A DNA stretch of 64,000 nt. It comes from Snodgrassella sp945267035 (GTDB lineage: Bacteria; Pseudomonadota; Gammaproteobacteria; Burkholderiales; Neisseriaceae). The stretch's first letter is position 1, and each line of letters opens with the position of its first letter. The notes beneath the pieces were generated by a model, which was given only the letters and a program-made list of their open reading frames with translations, was not told the origin of the DNA and ran no database searches. This document shows positions 9,216-18,201 of this stretch, piece by piece. Location: positions 1,426,001 to 1,490,000 of the forward strand of contig NZ_JAFNPF010000001.1 in assembly GCF_026535915.1 (NCBI RefSeq), in the 5' to 3' direction. Made by a program: the position numbers and the translations under genes.

Positions 9216-9291
9216 ATATAAACTCAGAGAATTGATTCGCGTCTCAATAAATTACAATCACATAAAATTCTTTTGAATAATGACAATAAAA

Positions 9292-9666
9292 TTAATCTGT
9301 GATTGGCCACAGCCAAGCCCAAACATCCCTGCCTTCCCCCTTTAATACCATATAGGTGCGACAAGCCGCCTCAGTATTCATGCTTTCCACCCCAATACCA
9401 TGATTTATCAGCTCTACTGTTAAACGAGGATGAATAAAAACATGCTGACTGCCCGTACCAATTAAAATTATTTCAGGCTTATGGCGGATTGCCGTGTGAA
9501 AATCCGCTGAATTCAGTTCAGCAATCGAAGCCTGACTCAGTGGTATCACCTCATTGTTGGTGATACATACAGGTTGATTATATAGCTGACCATTAATACT
9601 GATACCGCCCGCCTCGACCTGATCAAGCCACATCCCTTGTGAATTTAAGGTTTCATACATCTGCAT
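9292..9666 (-). CDS. Mth938-like domain protein (DUF498)
   Basis: 124 residues from the ATG at 9666, which is preceded by AAGGA at good spacing and gives the family's usual length. The frame could extend to a TTG at 9717, but that seems unlikely. The core is typical: GGISINGQLYNQPVCI, then PEIILIGTGSQHVFIHPRLTVELINHGIGVESMNTEAACRTYMVLKGEGRDVWAWLWPI. Bacterial members are small cytoplasmic proteins of unknown activity; the human relative NDUFAF3 is a complex I assembly factor, and no such role is shown here. It is divergent from hom, with about 140 bp between the starts. Confidence 0.8.
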   Translation of the reverse strand: MQMYETLNSQGMWLDQVEAGGISINGQLYNQPVCITNNEVIPLSQASIAELNSADFHTAIRHKPEIILIGTGSQHVFIHPRLTVELINHGIGVESMNTEAACRTYMVLKGEGRDVWAWLWPITD

Positions 9667-9805
9667 AAATTGTCCTTGTGCCCAAGTCATGACCCAACTT
9701 AAACTAACAGTAGTCAAAAAAACATATTTCCGTTAGCATAGTTAGCTTCTCTATGAAGTTTGACCCTAATATACAAATTAAGATTGTCTAAATCAAGGAG
9801 TGAGT

Positions 9806-11119
9806 ATGCAGCCTCTTCGTATCGGTTTGCTGGGCGTGGGCACAGTGGGTGGTGGAACCATCAACTTATTACAGAACAATAGCAGCGAAATTACTCGTCG
9901 TTTGGGACGTCAACTCATTATCACGCATGCAGCTAATCGAAATATCGAGAGAGCTAAAAAAATCTGTGATCCTTCGATTAAAATCACCAAAGATGTGTTT
10001 GATGTAGTCAATGCAGACGATGTTGATGTAGTGGTCGAATTAATTGGCGGTACCACGATTGCCAAGGATGCAATCATACAAGCTATTAAGAATGGTAAGC
10101 ATATCGTCACCGCGAATAAAAAACTCTTAGCTGAATATGGTAACGAAATTTTCCAATTAGCCGCCAAACACAATGTTATGGTGATGTTTGAAGCCGCGGT
10201 AGCTGGTGGCATCCCCATTATCAAAGCACTGCGAGAAGGTCTGGCCGCCAATCATATTGAATCCATTGCCGGCATCATCAACGGCACCAGCAACTTTATC
10301 TTGAGCGAAATGCGTGCCAATGGCAGCACCTTCCAGGAAGCTTTAGCCCAGGCTCAAACTCTCGGCTATGCCGAAGCTGACCCAACTTTTGATATTGAAG
10401 GACAGGATGCCGGACATAAGCTAAGTATTATTTCTGCTCTGGCTTTTGGTACACCAATCAACTTTCAACATTGTTATCTTGAAGGCATCAGCCAGCTTAA
10501 AAGCATCGATATCGGCTATGCTGAAGAATTGGGATACCGCATAAAGCTGTTAGGCATTACCCGTAAAACCCCGAAAGGAATTGAGCTGCGAGTTCATCCA
10601 ACCCTATTGCCCGAGAGTCGATTGCTGGCAAAAGTGGAAGGCGTAATGAATGCGGTATCTGTTCAAGCGGATATGATTGGGCAAACCATGTATTATGGCG
10701 CAGGAGCTGGGGCAGATCCCACTGCCAGTGCAGTGGTTGCCGATATCATGGATGTCACCAGATTACAAAATGCTGAAGCAAGCTATCGAGTGCCCTATTT
10801 GGCATTTCAATCTGAATCATTGGAAGACATCTCCATACTGCCAATGGACGACATTATCAGCAGTTATTATCTGCGCGTGTCCGTGCAAGACGAACCCGGT
10901 GTTTTGGGGGAAATTGCTAATATTTTGGCATCAGAAAGTATTTCTATTGAAGCATTAATCCAAAAAGGGGTGATCGATCAAAAATCTACAGAAATAGTTA
11001 TTCTTACCCACTCCACACAAGAGCGGTTTATTAAACAGTCGATGCAGCGCATCCAAGCTCTGCCACGAGTGTTATCCCCCGTTACCATGATCCGCATGGA
11101 AAGTCTCCATCGACGCTAG
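9806..11119 (+). CDS. hom: homoserine dehydrogenase
   Basis: 437 residues. I chose ATG 9806 over an upstream GTG at 9800 because AAGGAG (9795-9800) then lies 5 bp before the start. The NAD(P)-binding domain begins with IGLLGVGTVGGGTINLL. The catalytic domain contains VTANKKLLAEYG, FEAAVAGGIPIIKALREGL, the homoserine DH signature GIINGTSNFILSEM, and AEADPTFDIEGQDAGHKL with catalytic Asp and Lys. A C-terminal ACT domain (YYLRVSVQDEPGVLGEIANILASESISIEALIQKG) suggests threonine feedback. It reduces aspartate semialdehyde to homoserine for threonine and methionine synthesis; metZ at 58.1 kb acts further along the methionine branch. It is monofunctional, with no aspartokinase domain. Confidence 0.96.
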   Translation: MQPLRIGLLGVGTVGGGTINLLQNNSSEITRRLGRQLIITHAANRNIERAKKICDPSIKITKDVFDVVNADDVDVVVELIGGTTIAKDAIIQAIKNGKHIVTANKKLLAEYGNEIFQLAAKHNVMVMFEAAVAGGIPIIKALREGLAANHIESIAGIINGTSNFILSEMRANGSTFQEALAQAQTLGYAEADPTFDIEGQDAGHKLSIISALAFGTPINFQHCYLEGISQLKSIDIGYAEELGYRIKLLGITRKTPKGIELRVHPTLLPESRLLAKVEGVMNAVSVQADMIGQTMYYGAGAGADPTASAVVADIMDVTRLQNAEASYRVPYLAFQSESLEDISILPMDDIISSYYLRVSVQDEPGVLGEIANILASESISIEALIQKGVIDQKSTEIVILTHSTQERFIKQSMQRIQALPRVLSPVTMIRMESLHRR

Positions 11120-11173
11120 TTAAGCAAAACGATATTGCGATTCACTCAGCACAAAATCAGATTATTTTTCATT

Positions 11174-11207
11174 CAGCAGATGATATTTCTATCATCTGCT
11201 GTGTTTT
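11174..11207 (+). terminator. rho-independent terminator after hom
   Basis: CAGCAGATGATA pairs with TATCATCTGCTG (perfect 12-bp stem, 4-base loop) followed by TGTTTTT, about 55 bp after the hom stop codon. Confidence 0.85.
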
Positions 11208-11401
11208 TGTGATCACTGATGTTCTATTTGTTCAAAAAAATTAGCGTAAAACTGCTTAAACAATAAGTCTAATTTATATCGCAATACCCTATCCCAAAAT
11301 AACATTAAATCATTAATAAATAAACAATAATTAACAATTATCCATTGATACGTTCAAAATTTATGTTATAGTATTATGAAATATTATTCTATGTTTATTT
11401 C

Positions 11402-11884
11402 ATGTTTAATATCTCTAATAATCCAAATTCAACCCGCGGATTTACACTGATACAAATATTGATTACAGTGTCGATAATCATCATTTTAGCCTCCATTTCC
11501 TTTTTTTTTATCCACCGTTTCCAAAGATTTACTGCTCTACAGCAAGCTCAAGCACTGTTGCTAGTAAATAGCCAACATCTGGAAAAAAATTATCAGCATC
11601 ATGCCAGTTTTAAACAAAACTCAACCACATGGATCAAGCTTTATTCACCACAAAATCAACATTTCTGCGTACGTATTTTGGGTAATCCTCTTTATCATGA
11701 TGGAAACAGCTATGCTTTAAAAGCGGTATCTTTAGATAAAAAGCGTGAGCCTCGCATCCTGAAACTAAATCGCCACGGCACCATATTGTTATGCCAAAGC
11801 AGCGAAAGTACTTGTGAAGAAAAGTTGCCCTTTTTTTCTGGTGATATCAATGTCGATAAACATTGCACAATTTTTAATCGCTGA
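11402..11884 (+). CDS. comP: ComP-type minor pilin (DNA-uptake-sequence receptor)
   Basis: 160 residues. A short type IV prepilin leader ends RG, followed by FTLIQILITVSIIIILA. The rest of the protein follows the Neisseria ComP pattern closely as I remember it: a long helix with LVNSQHLEKNYQHHASFKQNSTTW, then the four-cysteine C-terminal part (HFCVRILG, ALKAVSLDKKREPRILKLN, LLCQSSESTCEEKLPFFSGD, DKHCTIF). ComP is exposed on type IV pili and binds the genus-specific DNA uptake sequence during natural transformation. Pilin residue 5, almost always Glu, is Gln here (codon CAA). The basic residues between the cysteines fit a DNA-binding face. It stands alone between hom and uup, about 280 bp after hom, downstream of an AT-rich promoter region. 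Confidence 0.82.
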   Translation: MFNISNNPNSTRGFTLIQILITVSIIIILASISFFFIHRFQRFTALQQAQALLLVNSQHLEKNYQHHASFKQNSTTWIKLYSPQNQHFCVRILGNPLYHDGNSYALKAVSLDKKREPRILKLNRHGTILLCQSSESTCEEKLPFFSGDINVDKHCTIFNR

Positions 11885-11953
11885 TCATCAGCAATTCTTC
11901 TCGGTTACTGCTACAATACGAGCTTAAAAAATGACTTCTTTATTCTATCAATT

Positions 11954-13846
11954 ATGAGCATTTTATCGCTGGATAATGCCAGCTATGCTGTCGGACACCA
12001 TCCCTTATTAGATCATGCATCACTGCAAGTTGAGGCAGGAGAAAAAATCGGTTTTATCGGTCGCAATGGCGCTGGCAAATCAACATTACTTAAAATTCTT
12101 GCTAAAGTTCAGAAGCTGGATGATGGTTTATTAACCATTCAGAATGACTTGAAAGTGGTGTATGTTCCGCAAGAATCACAGTTTAATGATCAAGCCACAG
12201 TTTTCGATACCATTGCCGAAGGATTAGGTGAGCTAAAAAGTATATTGGCTGAATACCATAATCTCAGCCTTCACATCAATGATGACAAAAGTTTACAACG
12301 CCTAAATGAATTACAAAATGAGCTGGAAAGTCGCAATGGCTGGCAGTTTGATGCGCTCATCCGCCAGACATTGGGCGAATTAAGCCTGCCAGAAAATGAA
12401 CTGATCGGTAATTTAAGTGGTGGTCAAAAAAAACGTGTTGCATTAGCGCAAGCATGGGTACAAAAACCGGATATATTGTTGTTAGATGAGCCGACGAACC
12501 ATTTAGACATTGACGCCATCGAATGGATGGAAAATCTGCTTAAAAATTTTGCTGGTAGTTTGATCGTGGTGACACATGATCGTCGTTTTTTGGATCAAAT
12601 TGCCACTCGCATCATCGAATTAGACCGCGGACACTTACGCAGCTATCCCGGCAGCTTCTCGGCCTATAGTGAAAAGAAAAGTCAGGAACTTGCGGTTGAA
12701 GCAGAACACAACCGATTATTTGACAAGTTTCATGCGCAGGAAGAAGCATGGATTCGCAAAGGCATTGAAGCTCGCCGAACTCGTAATCAAGGTCGAGTAA
12801 AACGACTGGAACAATTACGCCGTGATCGTGCTGCCAGACGTGAGGTACAAGGTCAGATCAGCTTCAGTCTCAACCGTGGCGAAGCCAGCGGAAAAATCAT
12901 TGCTGAATTGGAACATGCCAGCTTCTCCTACGGGCATAAACAGATAATGCAGGACTTTTCTGCCATCATCCAACGTGGTGATAAAATCGGTCTGATCGGA
13001 CCAAACGGCGTGGGCAAAAGCACATTCTTAAAATTGATATTGGGTGAACTACAGCCTACATCTGGCAAAATTCATTTAGGCTCCCGTCAGGAAGTTGCCT
13101 ATTTTGATCAGTTTCGTCGTTCACTAAATGAAAACGACAGCGTGTTTGACACCATTGGTCAAGGCAATGATTATGTGCAAATTGGGCAACAACGCAAACA
13201 TGTAATCGGCTATTTGGAAGAATTTTTATTTTCGCCTCAGCGGGCACATAGTCCGGTGAAATCACTGTCTGGCGGCGAGCGTAATCGTTTGTTGCTGGCT
13301 AAACTGTTTACCCGACCTGCCAATATATTGGTGTTGGATGAACCCACTAATGATCTGGATATCGATACTCAAGAACTTTTGGAAGAGCTATTACGCGATT
13401 ACACCGGCACGGTATTTCTCGTCAGCCATGATCGTACATTTTTAGATAATGTGGTTACCCAATCAATTGTATTTCAAGGTAACGGTCATCTAAAAGAATA
13501 CATTGGTGGCTATCAGGATTATATGGATGCGAAAAGACGCGAAGAGGCTTTGCACACTCCGCCGAAAGCCAGCACAAAACCTAACCAAACAGACGATAAA
13601 TCCAAAAATAAAAATCGTCGCAGTGATAAACTTTCATTCAATGAACAACGAGAATTAAATGCCTTACCAGATGAAATTTCGGCGTTAGAACAAGAGCAAA
13701 TGGAACTAAATCTGAAACTGTCCGATCCAGAAATTTTCAAAAATGACTATAAACTGGCAGCTGAATGGCAGATGCGGATCAGTACCATTGAAGAATTATT
13801 ACTGCAAAAACTTGAGCGCTGGGAAGCATTGGAAGCCAGACAGTAA
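11954..13846 (+). CDS. uup: ABC-F ATPase Uup
   Basis: 630 residues with two ATP-binding cassettes: Walker A GRNGAGKST (about 37-45) and GPNGVGKST (about 350-358), signatures LSGGQKKR and LSGGERNR, and Walker B LLLDEPTNHLDID and LVLDEPTNDLDID. A linker rich in Arg lies between them (RKGIEARRTRNQGRVKRLEQLRRDRAARRE). The basic, coiled-coil C-terminal extension after about residue 525 distinguishes Uup from EttA and YheS. Uup is a soluble ribosome- and DNA-associated ABC-F protein; in E. coli its loss raises transposon excision and cold sensitivity. It follows comP by 69 bp and may share its transcript. Confidence 0.93.
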   Translation: MSILSLDNASYAVGHHPLLDHASLQVEAGEKIGFIGRNGAGKSTLLKILAKVQKLDDGLLTIQNDLKVVYVPQESQFNDQATVFDTIAEGLGELKSILAEYHNLSLHINDDKSLQRLNELQNELESRNGWQFDALIRQTLGELSLPENELIGNLSGGQKKRVALAQAWVQKPDILLLDEPTNHLDIDAIEWMENLLKNFAGSLIVVTHDRRFLDQIATRIIELDRGHLRSYPGSFSAYSEKKSQELAVEAEHNRLFDKFHAQEEAWIRKGIEARRTRNQGRVKRLEQLRRDRAARREVQGQISFSLNRGEASGKIIAELEHASFSYGHKQIMQDFSAIIQRGDKIGLIGPNGVGKSTFLKLILGELQPTSGKIHLGSRQEVAYFDQFRRSLNENDSVFDTIGQGNDYVQIGQQRKHVIGYLEEFLFSPQRAHSPVKSLSGGERNRLLLAKLFTRPANILVLDEPTNDLDIDTQELLEELLRDYTGTVFLVSHDRTFLDNVVTQSIVFQGNGHLKEYIGGYQDYMDAKRREEALHTPPKASTKPNQTDDKSKNKNRRSDKLSFNEQRELNALPDEISALEQEQMELNLKLSDPEIFKNDYKLAAEWQMRISTIEELLLQKLERWEALEARQ

Positions 13847-13874
13847 GCATAACCCAGCTAAAGCAAGACATCAC

Positions 13875-13897
13875 TTAGCCCAGCTTAGCTGGGCTAA
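13875..13897. terminator. stem-loop between convergent genes
   Basis: TTAGCCCAGC and GCTGGGCTAA form a perfect 10-bp stem with a 3-base loop in the 58-bp gap between uup (plus) and the DUF1615 gene (minus). There is no strong T-run on either side, so it may be a weak bidirectional terminator. Confidence 0.6.
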
Positions 13898-13904
13898 TGA
13901 TTGA

Positions 13905-15143
13905 TTAACGACGCCGAGAGCCTTTAGCCGTTCGCATACACAGCGTATAGCGACGATTCACATTTGAAGCATACCAATTGGTATTGTAATCCTTGCTCAA
14001 TTTAGGACCACTAATCACCACCTGCGGCATAATGGCATAAGGAGCAGCTTGTCCAAATTGCTGTTGATATAACCTTTTAACCTGTTCATAAGTGATGGTT
14101 TTTTCAAACTGTGGTTGTTTTTCTTTCAATAAATCAGAGCGAATCTGGTCAGCAGTTAAACTAACACCATAATCTGCAAATAATTGATTAATTAACATTT
14201 CCGTTTGACTAATTTGTGGCTGAGCTTTGCCATCCTTATCATAAAGTAATAGGTCGCCATCTAACGCCATATCGTGTTTTAATAATTTATTAATATTCTG
14301 CTGAAATGCTGCATTGCGACTGGAATACATCCCCGAATTATAATCAGCAAAACGAAATAAAGGCTGACTATAAGCTGCCGGATATTTCATCAGGCGAAGA
14401 ATACCATAATACAAACCGCCCTCACGGGTATACAGATAATCTCTTAATTCATTAACAGACCGATTGTCTCGTTGCTGTTCGCGCGCATAGCGCACAGATA
14501 CCTGCATCGAACCAATGGTAGTAATCGGATTGTTTTGTTCTCCAATATCCTTACCGATTAATTTGGCTGCGGCATTAGCAATGCCGTCAGCGTAAAATTG
14601 TTTAGACACATAATTAAATAGTTGGCGATAAATTAAATCCAGCTGTTGTTCAGTTTTTACCTGCGCTATTTGCTTGAGAAAACTGTTTTTCTGACTGGGT
14701 TCATTCGACAAGACATAATTAAAATATCTGGCAATGGCTGGTCCCAATGCAGGTCCGAACTGTTTAACAAACTTCTGTGGCACCTCTGTTTGGAATGCAT
14801 TAATCGCTTTTTTCCCTAAGCCCGGCACAGTCGGATTGGCAACAAAATTAGATTCCTGATCAATCACAGCGACAATCGCGCATACATTTTCTTGAGTTTT
14901 GCTAATTCGCAGCTCATCCATAATGCGGCTGATATCTTGTGCCCAAACTTCTCGATCTTTTACCCGACTAGGAATTAATCGACTGATTTGAGCTGGATCA
15001 TTCAATACAGGCACATTATGTGTCACATCCGCAGAATGGTGCTCTTCACTGTTTTCCTTTTCCTGACAGGCTGACAAAAAAAAGAACAGCATGCATGCCA
15101 AGCTGACTTTGTATACAGAAACAAGTAAGAATTTTTTATTCAT
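13905..15143 (-). CDS. DUF1615 lipoprotein
   Basis: 412 residues with a lipoprotein signal peptide (lipobox FLSAC, Cys about residue 26). The body matches the DUF1615 family: NVCAIVAVIDQESNFVANPTVPGLGKKAI, then TIGSMQVSVRYA, YTREGGLYYGILRLM and FADYNSGMYSSRNAAFQ. The ESNF and NSGMYSSRNAAF segments recall the lysozyme-like fold of lytic transglycosylases, with E in DQESNF a candidate catalytic acid, but no activity has been established for the family to my knowledge. It would be envelope-located. A perfect 20-bp palindrome lies about 50 bp before the start codon. Confidence 0.78.
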   Translation of the reverse strand: MNKKFLLVSVYKVSLACMLFFFLSACQEKENSEEHHSADVTHNVPVLNDPAQISRLIPSRVKDREVWAQDISRIMDELRISKTQENVCAIVAVIDQESNFVANPTVPGLGKKAINAFQTEVPQKFVKQFGPALGPAIARYFNYVLSNEPSQKNSFLKQIAQVKTEQQLDLIYRQLFNYVSKQFYADGIANAAAKLIGKDIGEQNNPITTIGSMQVSVRYAREQQRDNRSVNELRDYLYTREGGLYYGILRLMKYPAAYSQPLFRFADYNSGMYSSRNAAFQQNINKLLKHDMALDGDLLLYDKDGKAQPQISQTEMLINQLFADYGVSLTADQIRSDLLKEKQPQFEKTITYEQVKRLYQQQFGQAAPYAIMPQVVISGPKLSKDYNTNWYASNVNRRYTLCMRTAKGSRRR

Positions 15144-15195
15144 TCCGGAAGGCTTAAATGATATCGACCTGCAAATATGCTGATTTTGATTGATG

Positions 15196-15215
15196 TTTCT
15201 GGATTAATCCAGAAA
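15196..15215. promoter_or_regulatory. perfect 20-bp palindrome upstream of the DUF1615 gene
   Basis: TTTCTGGATTAATCCAGAAA is its own reverse complement and ends 53 bp before the start codon at 15143. The symmetric, loop-free arrangement and its position in the likely promoter region fit a dimeric repressor/activator site. The regulator is unknown. Confidence 0.45.
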
Positions 15216-15565
15216 AATATATCATATCAAAAAAGAGTAGATAAAGGGGGAGCGTTGCGACATCGTATTTATCATGAACGTTTATTTGCGCTGCAAATGA
15301 GTTTCTGGTTTAAACCTTCCTAGGTCTTAAACTTAAAGAATTCAAAATTGATCAGATGGATTTAAACCAGGCAAACCCTATCTAATTTTATATAGAAAAA
15401 ACTTTTCAGCACTTGAAGAAAGAATAAGAATAAAAATAACTGGGATACACACCAAGGCGATACCATCGTATCCGATTTAACCTTGTTTCTATCCCAGCCT
15501 GACAAAAGTAAGCAAAAAATCTTGATCAATCTAAGCAAATCTACATTTTTGATCAATCTATGGCA
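15216..15565. other. gene-free stretch between dsbB and the DUF1615 gene
   Basis: About 350 bp, AT-rich. The short open frames in it do not read like proteins. A 12-bp sequence, TTGATCAATCTA, is repeated directly at 15522-15533 and 15550-15561, just after the dsbB stop codon on the minus strand. No T-run hairpin terminator is obvious. Confidence 0.5.
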
Positions 15566-16069
15566 CTAGCCAACACGACGACCGTTACGCACCAGCCACG
15601 CCCAGATCCAAATCAGTACCGCTGAAAAAAACAACACACTCCAGATAGGTAAAGAAACATACATAAAAGTTTGCACTTCACCACAATTTCCGGTACCACG
15701 AATTATTGGTTCATACCAATTAAACAATGGCGCATCTCTTAAGCGAAATGTCCAAGGTGCCCCGCAGGAAGGCTGATCCATAATAGGCAATTGTTGGATA
15801 TAAATTTGGTAAATCGCTATGCCCAACCCGCCTATCGCCACCACACTGACTAAAAGAGTGCTGAACAACCGCCCAATCAACTTACGATTAGGTAGCAAAG
15901 CACAAATCAAAGCCACCACTGCAGTCAGCATGACTGCTAATCTTTGACTGATGCATAATACACAAGGATTTTTTCCTAAAACATATTGAGCAAAAAAAGA
16001 GAAACCCGCACACAATACTGCCAGAAAAAAAACAGACCATAACGCTTTACGAAAACTCATACTTTTCAT
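15566..16069 (-). CDS. dsbB: disulfide bond formation protein B
   Basis: 167 residues with four membrane helices. Both redox cysteine pairs are present: CVLC after the first helix (GKNPCVLCISQRLAVM) and the periplasmic loop pair in PSCGAPW and GNCGEVQ. DsbB re-oxidises the periplasmic oxidase DsbA and passes electrons to quinone; the quinone-linked Arg after CVLC (SQR) is conserved. It is a single gene. Disulfide formation would matter for pilins such as the four-Cys ComP-like protein at 11.4 kb. The start (MKSMSF) could also be the second Met. Confidence 0.93.
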   Translation of the reverse strand: MKSMSFRKALWSVFFLAVLCAGFSFFAQYVLGKNPCVLCISQRLAVMLTAVVALICALLPNRKLIGRLFSTLLVSVVAIGGLGIAIYQIYIQQLPIMDQPSCGAPWTFRLRDAPLFNWYEPIIRGTGNCGEVQTFMYVSLPIWSVLFFSAVLIWIWAWLVRNGRRVG

Positions 16070-16586
16070 ACCTTATCGAAGAATGCTGCTTATTCGTGAT
16101 AGCTTAAAAAAACATTATAAAACGAAAAATATCTTGATAACCAGCATTGCCCCAAAAGTGCCTTAAAGAAAAGCATTTCATCAGTTAAGATTGATTGTGC
16201 AGATATAAAAGATATCCACCCAAAAAATTTGATCCATACTCAATGGCAATAAAAGTAAAAAAACAAGTCTCTATCAGGACCAATATTATTCAAAATACCA
16301 ACCATGGTCATTAAGGATTTCTTGGTCAGATACAAAACTTAGAATCTTTGTAATGAGAATGACCTGAGCGTAGTAATGATCTGAAATATGAATTCGACTT
16401 AGCATTTTTTTGTGTACACAGCGAATCTTTTCAATAAAAACACGCAGAATAATTATTGAATTCGCCCATTTTGCTTTAAAACATTTTGCAAAAAATTGTT
16501 TAACCCAGCAATATGGTTTAATCAAAACTAAACATTATTTGTACAATTAAAAAAGTAAGTCAAAGCTGAAATTCAGCGAATCCAGC
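16070..16586. other. gene-free stretch
   Basis: About 515 bp between dsbB and the pmbA 3' end. An 80-codon minus-strand frame (16286-16525) is rich in Lys/Ile/Phe, has no recognisable domain and looks like chance. No RNA or repeat seen. Confidence 0.5.
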
Positions 16587-17915
16587 TTAGTCACCGGCAA
16601 CGGTCATGCTATCGATCCAGATTGAACCGATTTTATGTGTTTGTGAGGGCAATGCATCATTGGCTGCACCAACCATACCGGCATACATGTCCTGTAAGCG
16701 CGAAGCAATGGTTATTCCTTCAACGGGATAAGAGATGACTCCATTTTCCACCCAAAATCCAGCGGCTCCACGTGAGTAATCGCCGGTAATGGTATTCACA
16801 CCCTGCCCCATTAATTCCGTCACCAACAATCCCGTACCCATAGCTTGTAAAAGCTCGGTTTGAGAAGCATGAGTATGATTTAAAAACAGATTGTGTACAC
16901 CGCCAGCATTGCCGGTGGTGGTCATACCGAGCTTTCGTGCACTGTAGCTACTTAAAAAATAGCCACAAACACGCCCTGACTCAATCACAGTACGTGGGTG
17001 GGTTGCCACACCTTCGGCATCAAAATAGGTACTGGCAAGCGCTTTTTTCACATGTGGATTTTCCGTTAAATTCACCCAAGGTGCCAATATCTGCTGGCCC
17101 AAGCTATCAGCCAGAAAACTAGTCTGACGATACAATGCCCCACCACTCAAAGCACCAACCAGATGACTAATCAAACTGCCAGACAAAGTTCGATCAAAAA
17201 TGACTGGATATTGACCGGTTGGAATACTCCGTCCAGACAGCCTACGCACTGTGCGCTGCGCCGCCATGGAACCGATTTCTTCTGGCAAAGCTAAATCTCT
17301 TGGATCACGCGCCAACGAATACCAATAATCACGCTGCATCCCAGCAACATCTTCTGCCACCACACTACAAGATATACTATGACGACTACCTTTTTGATAG
17401 GCACAAAAATCATTGGTATTAGCATAAACATACTGATAATGATCATTCTGCACTTCGGCACCATCCGTATTGATAATACGTTGATCCGCCTCCATGGCTG
17501 CCTTCTCCGTACGCTTACCAATCTGAATGGCTTCATCTGTGGTTAAAGCCCAGGGAAAAAAGGATTCAATATCGCCAAATTCAGTCGCCAGTAAAGCTGG
17601 ATCGGCTAAACCGGCACAGCTATCCTGTGCCGTATATCGGGCAATATTCACGGCGGCACTAACCGCATCTTTAATGGCATCATCACTAAAATCGCCAGTA
17701 CTGGCTCTGCCTTTAGCTTGACCCAAGTAAACCGTGACATCCAGAGATTTATCTTGTTGGTACTCAATGTGCTCTACATCTTGCTGCCTTACCTGGACAT
17801 TTTGACCAATCGATTCACTGATATCTATTTCAGCTGCTGTAGCACCTAATTTTTTAGCCTGCTCTAACGCTTGATGACTTAGTCGTTTTAATTGTTCCGC
17901 ATCGTGATGAAACAT
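16587..17915 (-). CDS. pmbA: metalloprotease-related protein PmbA/TldE
   Basis: 442 residues, the normal length. Characteristic stretches include KLGATAAEIDISESIGQNVQVRQQDVEHIEYQQDKSLDVTVYLGQAKG near the N-terminus. Further on are PVIFDRTLSGSLISHLVGALSGGALYR and the C-terminal GVNTITGDYSRGAAGFWVENGVISYPVEGITIA. TldE partners TldD in a heterodimeric protease that trims microcins and the antitoxin CcdA in E. coli. TldE itself lacks the metal-binding HExxxH, consistent with what is seen here. tldD is not in this window. In E. coli pmbA lies head-to-head with yjgA (darP); here they are also divergent but separated by an extra unknown gene. Confidence 0.94.
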   Translation of the reverse strand: MFHHDAEQLKRLSHQALEQAKKLGATAAEIDISESIGQNVQVRQQDVEHIEYQQDKSLDVTVYLGQAKGRASTGDFSDDAIKDAVSAAVNIARYTAQDSCAGLADPALLATEFGDIESFFPWALTTDEAIQIGKRTEKAAMEADQRIINTDGAEVQNDHYQYVYANTNDFCAYQKGSRHSISCSVVAEDVAGMQRDYWYSLARDPRDLALPEEIGSMAAQRTVRRLSGRSIPTGQYPVIFDRTLSGSLISHLVGALSGGALYRQTSFLADSLGQQILAPWVNLTENPHVKKALASTYFDAEGVATHPRTVIESGRVCGYFLSSYSARKLGMTTTGNAGGVHNLFLNHTHASQTELLQAMGTGLLVTELMGQGVNTITGDYSRGAAGFWVENGVISYPVEGITIASRLQDMYAGMVGAANDALPSQTHKIGSIWIDSMTVAGD

Positions 17916-18201
17916 ATTTTTCTCTTTTACAAGTGAAGATATATTCTAACATGCTGTTTTCAGCTCAGGTGAGATGCATTCAACACCTTAAAACATAAAC
18001 CTAAAATATGAGCTTGATTTGGCGCTTTTAGTAGGAATAACTTGATTATTTATGGAGCATATATTGATTTGCGCTGTCTATGAATAAAGGCGGATAGAAA
18101 GTTTAACGTTATTTCGCTGGGTTTTATAGGAAGATTGAAAATGGTCAAACATACTCTACTCAGATAAAATAAAGGCGATTACAGCAGATAAAAATAATTT
18201 T

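Noticed and set aside
16286..16525. 79-codon minus-strand frame between dsbB and pmbA
   Set aside because: Composition is AT-driven (Ile, Lys, Phe) with no domain, signal or start context.
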